A DNA stretch of 64,000 nucleotides from JAWCNN01 sp038848005 (GCA_038848005.1 JAWCNZ010000005.1:7216-71215); one strand, 5' to 3'. Counted from the stretch's first letter, positions 50,809 through 59,483 are shown. Numbers and translations are program-made. The notes: generated by a model not told the origin, from the letters alone.

Positions 50809-50979
50809 ATGGGTAAATGTCCAAAATGCGGAACAGTTGTTGGCACACCTAAAAAGAAGTGGACAATGGCGGGACGCCCAGACAAGTCAGGCAAAAGGAT
50901 GCAGTTAGAAATTGGACTTTTCGATTGTCCAAAATGCAAGAAACCATTCCGAGAAGTCTTAAGCAAGAAGAAGGTTTAA
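50809..50979 (+). CDS. Small zinc-ribbon protein
   Basis: A 56-residue protein (ATG 50809) with a strong ribosome-binding site GGAGGAAA 5 bases or so before it. Zinc ligands C4-x2-C7 (KCPKCGTV) and C40-x2-C43 (DCPKCKKPF). The lysine-rich end LSKKKV and KKKWTMAGR suggest nucleic-acid contact. It forms a pair with the next gene, which has the same layout. Confidence 0.7.
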   Translation: MGKCPKCGTVVGTPKKKWTMAGRPDKSGKRMQLEIGLFDCPKCKKPFREVLSKKKV

Positions 50980-51002
50980 ACTGAAAAGTACGGCGAATAC
51001 CC

Positions 51003-51218
51003 ATGCCAAAAAGCCAAACAAAAGAACATCTCTGCCCCGAGTGTGGAACAGAAGCAAAGGAACCATACAAAACATGGGAGCTTATAGCCCCCTTCCCAGA
51101 CAAAAAAATGCGGATAACCCTAACAATCTTCGGCATGTACGAATGCCCAAAATGCGGCAAAAAATTCAAAGATATTGTTAGTAAAGCCAAACTGGGCGCA
51201 GAGGGCATAGAAGTTTAG
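51003..51218 (+). CDS. Zinc-ribbon protein related to its upstream neighbour
   Basis: A 71-residue protein with C11-x2-C14 (LCPECGTEA) and C48-x2-C51 (ECPKCGKKFK). The layout, spacing and the central KTWELIAPFPDKKMRITL match the plan of the gene at 50809-50979 (KKWTMAGRPDKSGKRMQL), so the two may be an old duplication. The gap between them is 23 bases. Function unknown. Confidence 0.65.
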   Translation: MPKSQTKEHLCPECGTEAKEPYKTWELIAPFPDKKMRITLTIFGMYECPKCGKKFKDIVSKAKLGAEGIEV

Positions 51219-51328
51219 GCTTGCCATTTTCCATCCCCTATTTTTCCAATTATCATTTTTAACCGTTAAGTTTTAAAACATAAACGCCTAAATCAACAAG
51301 AACCCATCAGCAAAAGAAGGTTTAACCA

Positions 51329-52339
51329 TTGATGTTGGAAACTCTTAAAAAAATTTGGAAAAACGAGTACATACAAACAATAATAACAATTGTCATATTA
51401 GTCGCTTTTGTTTTCGGTTTTTGGCGCATAATCCAATTCGCATTAGGAACGGAATATCCAGCCTTAGCAGTGGCTTCCGAAAGCATGTTGCCAACATTAA
51501 ACGTAGGCGACCTCATAATAGTCCAAGGAGTAAACCCAGAACAAATAAACGCGAAGCCAACAACTGGCGACATTATTGTTTTCAAAAAGTCAAATAACGA
51601 CCTTGTAGTTCACAGAGCAATCGACTGGGATGGTCATTCGTTTACAACAAAGGGAGACAACAACCTAAGCCCAGACGCCGAAAAAGTTGATAAAAGCGCA
51701 GTTGTTGGGAGGGTTATAGAAAAAATACCTTACGTGGGGAACTTGGCATTAATCATGCACACAGCAGAAAACATGTACTTATTTATCATTATACTCATCA
51801 TATTAATGGCGATAATTATTATTTTTCCATTTGAGGAAGAGAAAGCAAGCAACACAACAGAAAAAGCGAGCTTTTGGAAGCGCATTCCCACTAAAACAAT
51901 TTATTTCGCAACTGTAAACGTGCTTCTCATCTGCCTCATAATTTTCAGTTTGTGGGGAGCCTTCACGTTTTGGAATCCAGGTGCTGGTCAAAACGGTCGA
52001 GGCGAATACGTAAGCCTTTATGGCATGTACTCTGATGTGCAGTTTCATGAAAGCTTCAAAAACACGCAACAAATCAGCAGAGTAGAGCTCACTCAAGGTT
52101 TTTTGGTATATGCTATTAACTGTGAGATAAACGGCGAATTGCGAACGGGTGTTCCAACTTTTTCGTGGGCTCAAGCCGCAGTAATCGGTCTTTTGGCGTT
52201 TGACATTTGGGAGTTGATTAAAATTTTAAAAAAGCGAAAGCTGGAGTTTAAAATTAAATGGAGAAAAAGTGTTTCTGCAGCGCTTCAACCTCAGCAAATA
52301 GCAATCCTAACCCAAAAGACACGAAAAAGCTTACCATAG
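51329..52339 (+). CDS. Signal peptidase I (archaeal/Sec11 type) with extra C-terminal membrane domain
   Basis: A 336-residue protein, start TTG 51329 or ATG 51332. An N-terminal membrane helix (TIITIVILVAFVFGFW) leads to the serine motif VASESMLPTLNVGD, then GDIIVFKK, DLVVHRAI (archaeal His in place of Lys) and TKGDNNLSPD. This is the Sec11-type core, about residues 1-140, which cuts secretory signal peptides outside the membrane. Residues about 150-170 and 190-215 are further membrane helices, with an outside loop and a last helix near 285. Usual archaeal signal peptidases are about 150-210 residues, so about 130 extra residues are unexplained. Confidence 0.85.
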   Translation: MMLETLKKIWKNEYIQTIITIVILVAFVFGFWRIIQFALGTEYPALAVASESMLPTLNVGDLIIVQGVNPEQINAKPTTGDIIVFKKSNNDLVVHRAIDWDGHSFTTKGDNNLSPDAEKVDKSAVVGRVIEKIPYVGNLALIMHTAENMYLFIIILIILMAIIIIFPFEEEKASNTTEKASFWKRIPTKTIYFATVNVLLICLIIFSLWGAFTFWNPGAGQNGRGEYVSLYGMYSDVQFHESFKNTQQISRVELTQGFLVYAINCEINGELRTGVPTFSWAQAAVIGLLAFDIWELIKILKKRKLEFKIKWRKSVSAALQPQQIAILTQKTRKSLP

Positions 52340-52341
52340 GC

Positions 52342-52360
52342 TTTATAAGGGATATTTAAA
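52342..52360 (+). promoter_or_regulatory. TATA elements of the tbp gene
   Basis: TTTATAAG at about 52342-52349 and ATATTTAAA at about 52352-52360 are both TATA-like. The second is placed to give a transcript starting at the ATG (52384), and the first one about ten bases upstream of it. Confidence 0.45.
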
Positions 52361-52383
52361 CATTCATATAAGAAGTGGTGTTT

Positions 52384-52944
52384 ATGCCGAAAGTTAAAGC
52401 CATAGTAAACATCGAAAACGTTGTTGCTTCTGCAACATTGAACCAGAAAGTTGATTTAAACGCTGTTGTTAAGGGTTATCCAGGCGTGGAATACCGTCCA
52501 GAGCAGTTTCCAGGGCTAGTGTTTAGGCTTAAAAGACCGAAGACAGCAACTTTGATTTTCAATTCTGGGAAGATGGTTTGCACAGGCGCAAAATCGGAGA
52601 AGGAAGCGCGCAGAGCCGTCATGAAAGTAATTAAAGAGTTAAAGAAAAGCGGGATAATCATTATTAGCAAGCCAGAACTGCGAATACAAAACATTGTGGC
52701 TTCCGCAAGCCTAGGCGGAATGATAGACTTGGAGAAGTCAGCGTATACACTTGGAAAAACAATGTATGAACCAGAACAGTTTCCAGGCTTAATTTACAGG
52801 ATGGATGAACCGAAAGTGGTGATACTGTTATTTGCAAGTGGAAAACTTGTTTGCACCGGAGCCAAAAAGGAACAGGACGTTTACGACGCCGTCCAAAAAC
52901 TTCACAAAATACTAGAGGAGCAAGAACTCATATTTTACGAGTAA
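52384..52944 (+). CDS. tbp: TATA-box-binding protein (TBP)
   Basis: A 186-residue protein from the ATG at 52384. Two imperfect repeats of about 90 residues form the saddle fold: NIENVVASATLNQKVDLNAV with FPGLVFRLKRPKTATLIF and the second repeat IQNIVASASLGGMIDLEKSA with FPGLIYRMDEPKVVILLF. Each ends with SGKMVCTGAK or SGKLVCTGAK. It nucleates transcription with TFB. A TATA box lies just upstream. The end LEEQELIFYE is acidic, as is common in archaeal TBP. Confidence 0.97.
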   Translation: MPKVKAIVNIENVVASATLNQKVDLNAVVKGYPGVEYRPEQFPGLVFRLKRPKTATLIFNSGKMVCTGAKSEKEARRAVMKVIKELKKSGIIIISKPELRIQNIVASASLGGMIDLEKSAYTLGKTMYEPEQFPGLIYRMDEPKVVILLFASGKLVCTGAKKEQDVYDAVQKLHKILEEQELIFYE

Positions 52945-52951
52945 GCTTATC

Positions 52952-53569
52952 CTATCCCTTTTTAGTTTGCCTCAAAATTGTTTTCAACTGCTCCTCGTCT
53001 ATCACTCCAACCTCATAGAGTTTGTCAGCTACTTCTCTTACGCTAAGCAAAGCATGAAGCCTTATCCCGCTTCTTTCAAGTTTTTCTTTTCCGCCTTCTT
53101 CTCTGTCTAAAAGCACAACAGCGTCTGTTACCACGCCGCCTTCGGCTGTTATGGCTTTAGCCGCTTTTTTAAGCGATAAGCCAGTTGTTATTAGGTCGTC
53201 AACAAGCAAAACATGGTCGCCGGGGTTTATGATGCCCTCTATCCTTCTTTGTCTTCCATGAAGGCGAACGCCCTTGCGTACGTAAAGGAACGGCTTTTTT
53301 AGATGGTAAGCGATTAAAGATGCGAAGGGAATGCCTGCAACTGCTATTCCAGCTATGCGCTCAAAATTTTCCGCGCCTATCTCTGCCTTTATAAAGTTTA
53401 CATAGAAGTCGCATACTTTTTGGAAAGCGTCTGGAAAGCTTGGAATTATTCTTAGGTCTATGTAGTAAGGGCTTATTTTTCCGCTTGTAAGTTTGAATGT
53501 GCCGAACTGTAATGCGCCTATCTTGTTTAGGATTCTGCAAATTTCAAATTTCACGTTCTCAACTGCCAA
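52952..53569 (-). CDS. pyrE: Orotate phosphoribosyltransferase
   Basis: The PRPP-binding motif VLLVDDLITTGLSLKKAA and the FGTFKLTSGKISPYYIDLR and YVRKGVRLHGRQRRIEG segments identify OPRT, which joins orotate and PRPP in pyrimidine synthesis. I set the start at TTG 53569 (LAVENVKFEICRIL): an ATG at 53608 would overlap the upstream gene by 35 bases, and the added residues look like that gene's tail. The product is about 205 residues, normal for archaea. It is convergent with tbp, with a gap of seven bases. Confidence 0.9.
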   Translation of the reverse strand: MAVENVKFEICRILNKIGALQFGTFKLTSGKISPYYIDLRIIPSFPDAFQKVCDFYVNFIKAEIGAENFERIAGIAVAGIPFASLIAYHLKKPFLYVRKGVRLHGRQRRIEGIINPGDHVLLVDDLITTGLSLKKAAKAITAEGGVVTDAVVLLDREEGGKEKLERSGIRLHALLSVREVADKLYEVGVIDEEQLKTILRQTKKG

Positions 53570-53573
53570 GGTT

Positions 53574-54266
53574 TCACGTCCTCTTTGAAATTTGGTATAT
53601 TTTGCCAACTTCAGGTATTTGGCAATTGACCTTTGGCATTTCCCTCTTCAAAATTTCACAGAACCTTTTCTGGTCTGCTGTTGAACCAGTATGGTAGGGA
53701 ACAGCCACAATAGGCTTTGTTAACCTTGCAATTTCAACGCCTGTTTCAGGCGAAGTTCCAGGGGCAATCCCCACGGTGCAGAAAACAACATCAAACTTTT
53801 CCTTTTCGCCTATTTCCGCCATTTCTGGAAATGGCAAGCTGTCTGCCGTATGGAAAATTTTCACGCCGTCCTCGCTTGTGATTATGAATGTTACTGGCGT
53901 GGACGCTGGTGGATGATTACACTTTTCAGCTTTCACCAAAACTTCGCCGAGCTTCACCTCTGAACCAGGCTTAACCTCCTGCAGTTTTTCAGGTGGAATA
54001 ATGTTTCGCAGTCTTCTGGCGGATGTGGGGTCAGCTATAACTACGCATAAGGTTTGCTTGTGTATTTCCGCAACAAGCGACTGGTCTAAATGGTCGTAAT
54101 GCTCATGTGTAATTAAAATTGCATCCACATTTTTGAAGCTTCGAGGCTTAACTTCCACAGGGTCTATTACGAGGGTTTTCGACGGGGTTTTTATGGATAC
54201 TCCAGCGTAACGGTTAAACCAAACAAACAAAATCTCATTTTTTGCTGGGGTTTTTTCAATCGCCAT
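53574..54266 (-). CDS. Metallo-beta-lactamase fold hydrolase (UlaG-like)
   Basis: A 230-residue protein from the ATG at 54266, preceded by a perfect GAGGTG ribosome-binding site; an in-frame GTG at 54281 lies within it and is unlikely. The metal motif is ITHEHYDHLD, with HTADSLPFPE and VPYHTGST following. This fits the UlaG-like or TatD-unrelated MBL subgroup; the substrate is unknown. It lies upstream of pyrE with a four-base gap, so the two may be coexpressed. Confidence 0.85.
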   Translation of the reverse strand: MAIEKTPAKNEILFVWFNRYAGVSIKTPSKTLVIDPVEVKPRSFKNVDAILITHEHYDHLDQSLVAEIHKQTLCVVIADPTSARRLRNIIPPEKLQEVKPGSEVKLGEVLVKAEKCNHPPASTPVTFIITSEDGVKIFHTADSLPFPEMAEIGEKEKFDVVFCTVGIAPGTSPETGVEIARLTKPIVAVPYHTGSTADQKRFCEILKREMPKVNCQIPEVGKIYQISKRT

Positions 54267-54379
54267 AGCGGTACACCTCACAGTGTTATAGTTAGCGTTT
54301 AGGTTTTAAAGAACTTGTGCTTGCCTTGGTAAAGGTTAATAGTTTTGTTCGAGTTTTTCATACTTAATAGTGATGTGTC

Positions 54380-55654
54380 ATGGTGGATGTTTGGCTTCCC
54401 TACGGGAAAACTGAGGTTTGCGCGCGGATTCCAACGCGGAATTTTCTGGGCGTCATAGAGCCTAAAGAAAAGGCTGGTGTGCCAGACGCTAAAATGGAAA
54501 TTGAAAGAGCCTTAAAAGAGCCAATAGCCTCCAAAAGGCTAAGTGAAATTGTTAAACCAGAAAGTAAGGTGGCAATAGTCGTTGATGACTTCACGAGACC
54601 AGCGCCGAGTCATTTGATGGTGCCACCTTTGTTGGACGAGTTAAATGCGGCTGGCGTTAAAGATGAGAACATAACAGTTATTTTTGGTTGTGGAACCCAT
54701 AGGGCAGTTACGCCCGAAGAAGCCGTTGCGTTGTTAGGTGAAACGGTTGTTAAACGTGTAAAAACCGTAAGCCACAACTGCAAAGCGCAAGACTTGGTTT
54801 ATGTTGGCACCACGCAAAAGCATGGAACAAAAATTTATTTGAACCGCATCTTCGCCGAGGCTGACGTGAAAATTTTAACTGGCGATGTCGACTTTCACTA
54901 TTATGCTGGTTATGGCGGGGGGAGAAAAAGCGTTTTGCCAGGAGTTTCAGGTGAAGAAACTATAAAGCATAATCATGCTTTGCTTTTGCATCCAAACGCG
55001 AAAACTGGAGTTTTGGATGGGAATCCAGTTCACGAGGATATGGTTGAAACTGCAAAAATGGCGAGGGTGAATTTTATTTTGAATGTTGTAATGAACAGCA
55101 AAAAAGAAGTTGTGAAGGCTTTTGCAGGTGATTTAGAGCAAGCCTTCCATGAAGGAGTTAAGCTTGTTGATGAAATGTACCGCATACCAGTAGACCGCAA
55201 GGCAGACATAGTTGTCGTCAGCCCAGGCGGATACCCAGCGGACATAAACCTTTTCCAAGCGCACAAGGCTGTGGACAGCGCCCTTGAAGTTGTTAAACGT
55301 GGCGGCGTAATTGTTCTGGTGGCTGAATGCATTGAAGGACATGGAAACCAAGTTTTTTATGATTGGATGGTTAAGTTTAAGGATTTGAAAGCTGTTGAGA
55401 GGGAAATAAAGAACAATTTTGTTTTAGGCGGACACAAAGCCTACTACCTTCTAAAAGCTTTGCAGAAAGTTAAGATAATTCTGGTTTCAACAATGCCAGA
55501 TTATTACGCCACAAACGTTTTCAAATTGAAAACGGCGAGGGCAGTGAACGACGCCTTAAACGAAGCCTTCAACATTGCTGGAAGAAACGCAAAGGTTTGG
55601 GCTATGCCCTACGGAAACTTTACACTGCCAGAAGTTAAAACAAGCGAGGAGTAA
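54380..55654 (+). CDS. larA: Nickel-dependent lactate racemase family protein (LarA)
   Basis: A 424-residue protein of the LarA family. The N-terminal domain shows VVDDFTRPAP and FGCGTHRAVTPEE (His), then VSHNCKAQ. The cofactor-lysine region is GDVDFHYYAGYGGGRKSVLP followed by GVSGEETIKHNH. LarA uses a nickel-pincer cofactor (NPN) to racemise lactate or related 2-hydroxyacids. No larB, larC or larE cofactor gene is in this window. Substrate specificity varies widely in this family, so lactate is only one option. It stands alone, with its own upstream region. Confidence 0.85.
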   Translation: MVDVWLPYGKTEVCARIPTRNFLGVIEPKEKAGVPDAKMEIERALKEPIASKRLSEIVKPESKVAIVVDDFTRPAPSHLMVPPLLDELNAAGVKDENITVIFGCGTHRAVTPEEAVALLGETVVKRVKTVSHNCKAQDLVYVGTTQKHGTKIYLNRIFAEADVKILTGDVDFHYYAGYGGGRKSVLPGVSGEETIKHNHALLLHPNAKTGVLDGNPVHEDMVETAKMARVNFILNVVMNSKKEVVKAFAGDLEQAFHEGVKLVDEMYRIPVDRKADIVVVSPGGYPADINLFQAHKAVDSALEVVKRGGVIVLVAECIEGHGNQVFYDWMVKFKDLKAVEREIKNNFVLGGHKAYYLLKALQKVKIILVSTMPDYYATNVFKLKTARAVNDALNEAFNIAGRNAKVWAMPYGNFTLPEVKTSEE

Positions 55655-55680
55655 ACGTTTAAAAGGCGATTGGCTTTTCT

Positions 55681-56187
55681 TTGATTCACGCATCGGAGCG
55701 AAACGGAAACTTGCAAGAAACCTTTAAACTGCGGAAATTCGCGTTAAGTGACCTGCAAAAAGTAATGTATATAAACCGTGTTTGCCTACCAGAAAACTAC
55801 ACAGACTCCTTCTTCACTGAGCTATATTGCAGATTCCCAGAAACATTTATTGTCGCTGAAGAAAACGGGGAAGTCGTCGGTTACATAATGTGCCGCATAG
55901 AAATGGGCTTATCAAACTTCGGGTTCGGCGGCTTAATCAAGAAGGGACACATCGTTTCCATAGCTGTTCTCGAACATTATAGACGCAAAGGGATAGGAAA
56001 AGCCCTAATCAATAGGGCTATTGAAGGCATGCGCCTATACAACGCAAAACAATGCTTTTTAGAAGTTAGAGTTTCAAACACTTCAGCAATAGAATTATAC
56101 AAAAAATTGGGGTTCCAAATAACACGCACAATACATGGATACTACTCGGACGGAGAAGACGCCTACCTAATGACAAAAAAACTATGA
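55681..56187 (+). CDS. rimI: RimI/Ard1-like N-terminal acetyltransferase
   Basis: A GNAT-family protein of 168 residues from TTG 55681, or 158 from TTG 55711 (LQETFKLRKFAL), which is closer to the usual family start. The acetyl-CoA motif is YRRKGIGKALINRAIEGM, preceded by IVSIAVLEH. The end reads LYKKLGFQITRTIHGYYSDGEDAYLM, typical of archaeal RimI/Ard1, which acetylates protein N-termini. Gap to the upstream larA stop is 26 bases. Confidence 0.85.
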   Translation: MIHASERNGNLQETFKLRKFALSDLQKVMYINRVCLPENYTDSFFTELYCRFPETFIVAEENGEVVGYIMCRIEMGLSNFGFGGLIKKGHIVSIAVLEHYRRKGIGKALINRAIEGMRLYNAKQCFLEVRVSNTSAIELYKKLGFQITRTIHGYYSDGEDAYLMTKKL

Positions 56188-56631
56188 ATATTTAGGTTCT
56201 GCTTTTTCGTTTAGGAAGTTTATTGCTTGAAGCACGGATTTTGCAAAACCCAACAAACTTAGAAACATAGCAATTGTAAGAACCAAACGGAGGTCAACAA
56301 CCAAACAAACATTTCGGTATGAAATGGCAAATAATCCACCTTTCAAATACAAAATCAAATAAGAAATAGCGAACAAGAATTTAGTTGCTTCGAGGAAATA
56401 CCTAAAAATCGTTCCAGAAGTGAACTCTCCAAGAACTATTAAAACCGTGTACACCATAACAAAAGTTTCAACTGTTTGGCGAAAATTGGGAACAAACTCC
56501 GAAATGGGAGCAATAAATATCCACAGTATAAAGTATAAAGCGTAAAAAAGAACGCCTTTCACAGTTGCCCTTAAAGTTTTGAACGCCAAACGCTTGAGCT
56601 CAGCTTTAAAACCATTCTTTCCCTCAGCCAT
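56182..56631 (-). CDS. Membrane protein of unknown function
   Basis: A 149-residue protein with four hydrophobic segments (about 25-43, 53-70, 82-98, 112-132) and a basic N-terminus (KAELKRLAFKTLRATVKG). No family was recognised. It overlaps the next upstream gene by eight bases and the convergent RimI gene by six. It is the last of three unknown membrane genes downstream of fumarase on the minus strand. Confidence 0.55.
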   Translation of the reverse strand: MAEGKNGFKAELKRLAFKTLRATVKGVLFYALYFILWIFIAPISEFVPNFRQTVETFVMVYTVLIVLGEFTSGTIFRYFLEATKFLFAISYLILYLKGGLFAISYRNVCLVVDLRLVLTIAMFLSLLGFAKSVLQAINFLNEKAEPKYS

Positions 56632-57403
56632 AAGGAAATCTCAACCCTTCAAAACTGAATATGGGAGTGCAAACGTTTACCTCAAAAACTCCTGTGGGGG
56701 TTACGCCGTCTATTCGAATATAAAACTCGACAAATCCATTATAGGCTGTGTGTTGTGGAGCGTCAATTGTTGTTTGACCAAAACCAACAAGCGCACCAGC
56801 ATCATTATACATTTGCATTTGTATGTTTCCAACAACATCAAAAAATGCGTGGTTTTCAAAGCTTATGGGCAAAACAACCAAGAAGTGGGTTAAATTAAAA
56901 TTTGAATATTCTGGTTTTCCAATCATAAAATTGTATAGGGGTGCACCCCAAAACACTGAAAGGTTTGTTGAAGCTTGCACGGGGATTATCTCAGCAATTT
57001 TCATGCCAACAACCACGTATATTTGCAGTTCAGTATCATTAAACAGGAAGTTGCTGTTGTTTTCCAGCAAACTGGTGAAATTTACCGTCATGTTGTGAGC
57101 CGCTGTTACCATTTCGCCCTTTTTTATGATTGGTATAAAGGTTGTTGCATTCGTAATAACAAAGCCATCTTTCTCGGATATTTCAGTTGCCATACTAAGA
57201 GAACCTATGTTGTAAAATGCATTGTTTGTTATCGTTATTGGCAAGGAAACAACAAAGTTGTTATCTGCAGTTAAACCCGTTTGGGGGTCGCCGAGGTTGA
57301 AGTGTAAATCTTTAACCGAATAAACTGCGGAAACAAAAAAGGCTATTAGAAAAATCCAGAAAAACGTTGTTGCCATACCCATAACTCGAATCGGCATTCT
57401 CAT
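56624..57403 (-). CDS. Membrane-anchored protein with LEA14/Ig-like tandem domains
   Basis: A 259-residue protein with an N-terminal membrane helix (MATTFFWIFLIAFFVSAVYS) and an outside part of two similar beta-rich halves: DNNFVVSLPITITNNAFYNI and THFLVVLPISFENHAFFDVV. Each half carries an L-P-I-x-x-x-N-x-A-F-x-x-x pattern, so the protein is a tandem repeat of one domain. LEA14/WHy domains have this kind of pattern. N-glycosylation sites (NATT, NMTV, NFTS, NLSV) fit an outside location. Function unknown. Confidence 0.55.
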   Translation of the reverse strand: MRMPIRVMGMATTFFWIFLIAFFVSAVYSVKDLHFNLGDPQTGLTADNNFVVSLPITITNNAFYNIGSLSMATEISEKDGFVITNATTFIPIIKKGEMVTAAHNMTVNFTSLLENNSNFLFNDTELQIYVVVGMKIAEIIPVQASTNLSVFWGAPLYNFMIGKPEYSNFNLTHFLVVLPISFENHAFFDVVGNIQMQMYNDAGALVGFGQTTIDAPQHTAYNGFVEFYIRIDGVTPTGVFEVNVCTPIFSFEGLRFPYG

Positions 57404-57429
57404 TTTGCCACTTTCCGGTCTGCACGATT

Positions 57430-57936
57430 TTAACTGGAAGATTTTTCGGGCATTTTCTGTTCAGAAGGCGGCTGTGAAACTTGTTCTGGAGGGATAACCA
57501 CAATTTCTGGTTCTGACGGTTTAACCTCTTCTTTAGGCTTCTCAGCCTTTGGCTTTTGAGGTTGCAGTTTCTGCACAACAGCCTCTTTTTGCGGAATAGT
57601 TGGCATAGTTTGAGGTACATGGGCTATTATTGTCACGCCTCTTATTGTTAAGAGCGAACCCACCCAACCCATAACGCCCAAATACATCAAGCGTATACAA
57701 GTCACAATCAATGGGGAAAGCGCCTCGCCGAACGTCCGCACTAAATCCTCGGAAGTGAGTATTTGGAGACTCTGAGTTAGAAAGCCATATGCACTTACAA
57801 AAGTGAACATGAGGAGGGCTACGCCTATGCCTAACACTGTAATTCCGGAAAGGGCTATTTTATCTCTAAAGTTTATGCGCATTTTCTCCGCCCATTTTAA
57901 TAGAGAAAGCGAAAACAATATTAAATCTTCTGACAT
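57430..57936 (-). CDS. Membrane protein with charged proline-rich C-terminal tail, unknown function
   Basis: A 168-residue protein. Two hydrophobic segments lie at about 30-52 (ALSGITVLGIGVALLMFTFV) and 80-105. From about 108 the tail is rich in Pro, Lys, Glu and Gln (KAEKPKEEVKPSEPE), probably disordered, on the cytoplasmic side. No family was recognised. It starts 52 bases after the fumarase beta-subunit stop, same strand. Confidence 0.55.
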   Translation of the reverse strand: MSEDLILFSLSLLKWAEKMRINFRDKIALSGITVLGIGVALLMFTFVSAYGFLTQSLQILTSEDLVRTFGEALSPLIVTCIRLMYLGVMGWVGSLLTIRGVTIIAHVPQTMPTIPQKEAVVQKLQPQKPKAEKPKEEVKPSEPEIVVIPPEQVSQPPSEQKMPEKSSS

Positions 57937-57987
57937 GCTAAATAGAATCCAAGTTACCTATCAAAAATCCAACACTAAAATAAAAAG

Positions 57988-58584
57988 TTAAAATTCACGG
58001 CGGAAAATTTTCCGCCTGTTTTCCTCGGCTTGCCTCTGGACTTCTAAATAAAGGTTGTTTCCATGCGAGTCGATGGCAACCGTTAACGGACCGAAGTCCT
58101 CAACATCGAAAACCCACATGGCTTCGGGCATTCCCAAATCAAGCCATTCAACACCCTTAACACCTTTTATGGCTTTTGCAGCCAAAACCGCCGCTCCACC
58201 CGTAAAAGCACCGTAAACAGCGCCATATTTCGCCATGACATCCGTTGTTTTCCTGCCCATTCCACCCTTGCCAACAACTACACGAACCCCAAAATTTTTT
58301 ATAAAATCAGCTTCGAAAATTTCCATGCGGGTGCTTGTTGTTGGACCAGCCGCCACAACAACCCAGCGGCTGCCTTCTCGCCTCACAATCGGACCGCAAT
58401 GATAAATGGCCAAGCCATTAAGTCTTATGGGTAAGGATTTTCCACTTTTAAATTGTTCTAACGCTTTTTTGTGGGCTTGATCCCTCACGGTTACTATTGT
58501 TCCAGTTATGTAAAGCACATCGTTTACCTTAAGTTTGCGAATTTCTACTTCAGAGATTGGGGTTTGAAGCTTATAAACTGCCAA
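57988..58584 (-). CDS. Fumarate hydratase, beta (C-terminal) subunit of the two-subunit class I type
   Basis: About 198 residues. The conserved runs are VGKGGMGRKTTDVMAKYGAV, GGAAVLAAKAIKGV and EAMWVFDVEDFGPLTVAIDS, all of the class I fumarase C-terminal domain. I set the start at TTG 58584 (LAVYKLQTPISE), preceded by AAGGTG; GTG 58602 would overlap the alpha gene. It converts fumarate and malate with the alpha subunit. Fumarase with PEPCK and CODH/ACS fits a partial TCA cycle. Confidence 0.9.
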   Translation of the reverse strand: MAVYKLQTPISEVEIRKLKVNDVLYITGTIVTVRDQAHKKALEQFKSGKSLPIRLNGLAIYHCGPIVRREGSRWVVVAAGPTTSTRMEIFEADFIKNFGVRVVVGKGGMGRKTTDVMAKYGAVYGAFTGGAAVLAAKAIKGVKGVEWLDLGMPEAMWVFDVEDFGPLTVAIDSHGNNLYLEVQRQAEENRRKIFRREF

Positions 58585-58595
58585 TGCGGAACACC

Positions 58596-59483
58596 TTACC
58601 ACTCCAGTTTATGTGTTAGATATTCTACTGTGCCGTCTGCGTTTATGCACGCTGAAGATTTTCTGGCAGCCCAACAGTTGAAGGCAACCGCCACTGGAAA
58701 AGAGGCTGGATGCCTATGAGCATAATCAATTTTCACGCTTAAAACCGTGGTTTTTCCTCCGAGCCCCATTGGACCAATTCCAGTCATGTTGGCGACTTCG
58801 AGAATTTCATTTTCAAGCTTTGCCAATTCAGGGTTTGGATTAGGCTCGTTTAAAGGTTTAAGCAAAGCCTTCTTAGCCAATTTCGTGGCGATGTCAACTC
58901 CGCCTCCGCTGACGCCGACACCCAAAATTGTTGGCGGACAAGGTTGCGCTCCAGCCCTCACCACAGAGTCGACAACAAACCTTTTAAGTCCATTAACGCC
59001 TATGCTCGGCATGAGCATTTCAGCCACAGAAACATTTTCAGAGCCTCCGCCTTTAAGCATAACCGTCAATTCTAGGCTGTCGCCAGAAACGATTTCCCAT
59101 TCAATATGTGGCATGTAGCGTCCAGTGTTGTCTCCACTGTTTTTCCCAGTAAAAGGGTCAACAGCATTTGGACGCAAGGGAATTTCCCTAGTGGCTTTAC
59201 GTGTCGCATTGGTTAACGCTACTTGAACCTTGTCAAGACTTTTAGTTTCAGCTCCAGCCCTAACATAAAAGGTTATGGTGCCAGTGTCTTGACAAACTGG
59301 CACCTGCATTTCCTCCGCAAGCGCAACGTTATCCAAAATAGCCTTCAACTGCATTTTGCCAACTTCGCTCGTTTCGGCCATATACGCAGTTTTAAGCGCT
59401 TGTTTAACGTCTTCTGGCAAGAAAATGGCTGCTTGTTTTAGTAGGTTAAAGGCGACAGTTTCTACAAGCCTTGCAACATTCAA
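58596..59483 (-). CDS. Fumarate hydratase, alpha (N-terminal, [4Fe-4S]) subunit
   Basis: A 295-residue subunit with three conserved cysteines for the labile [4Fe-4S] cluster: VPVCQDTGTITF, GAQPCPPTILGVGVSGGG and NADGTVEYL preceded by SSACI. The pattern PFTGKNSGDNTG is also typical. The split into alpha and beta is usual in archaea and anaerobic bacteria. The last bases overlap the beta subunit's upstream region. A 224-base gap separates it from radA, transcribed the other way. Confidence 0.92.
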   Translation of the reverse strand: MNVARLVETVAFNLLKQAAIFLPEDVKQALKTAYMAETSEVGKMQLKAILDNVALAEEMQVPVCQDTGTITFYVRAGAETKSLDKVQVALTNATRKATREIPLRPNAVDPFTGKNSGDNTGRYMPHIEWEIVSGDSLELTVMLKGGGSENVSVAEMLMPSIGVNGLKRFVVDSVVRAGAQPCPPTILGVGVSGGGVDIATKLAKKALLKPLNEPNPNPELAKLENEILEVANMTGIGPMGLGGKTTVLSVKIDYAHRHPASFPVAVAFNCWAARKSSACINADGTVEYLTHKLEW

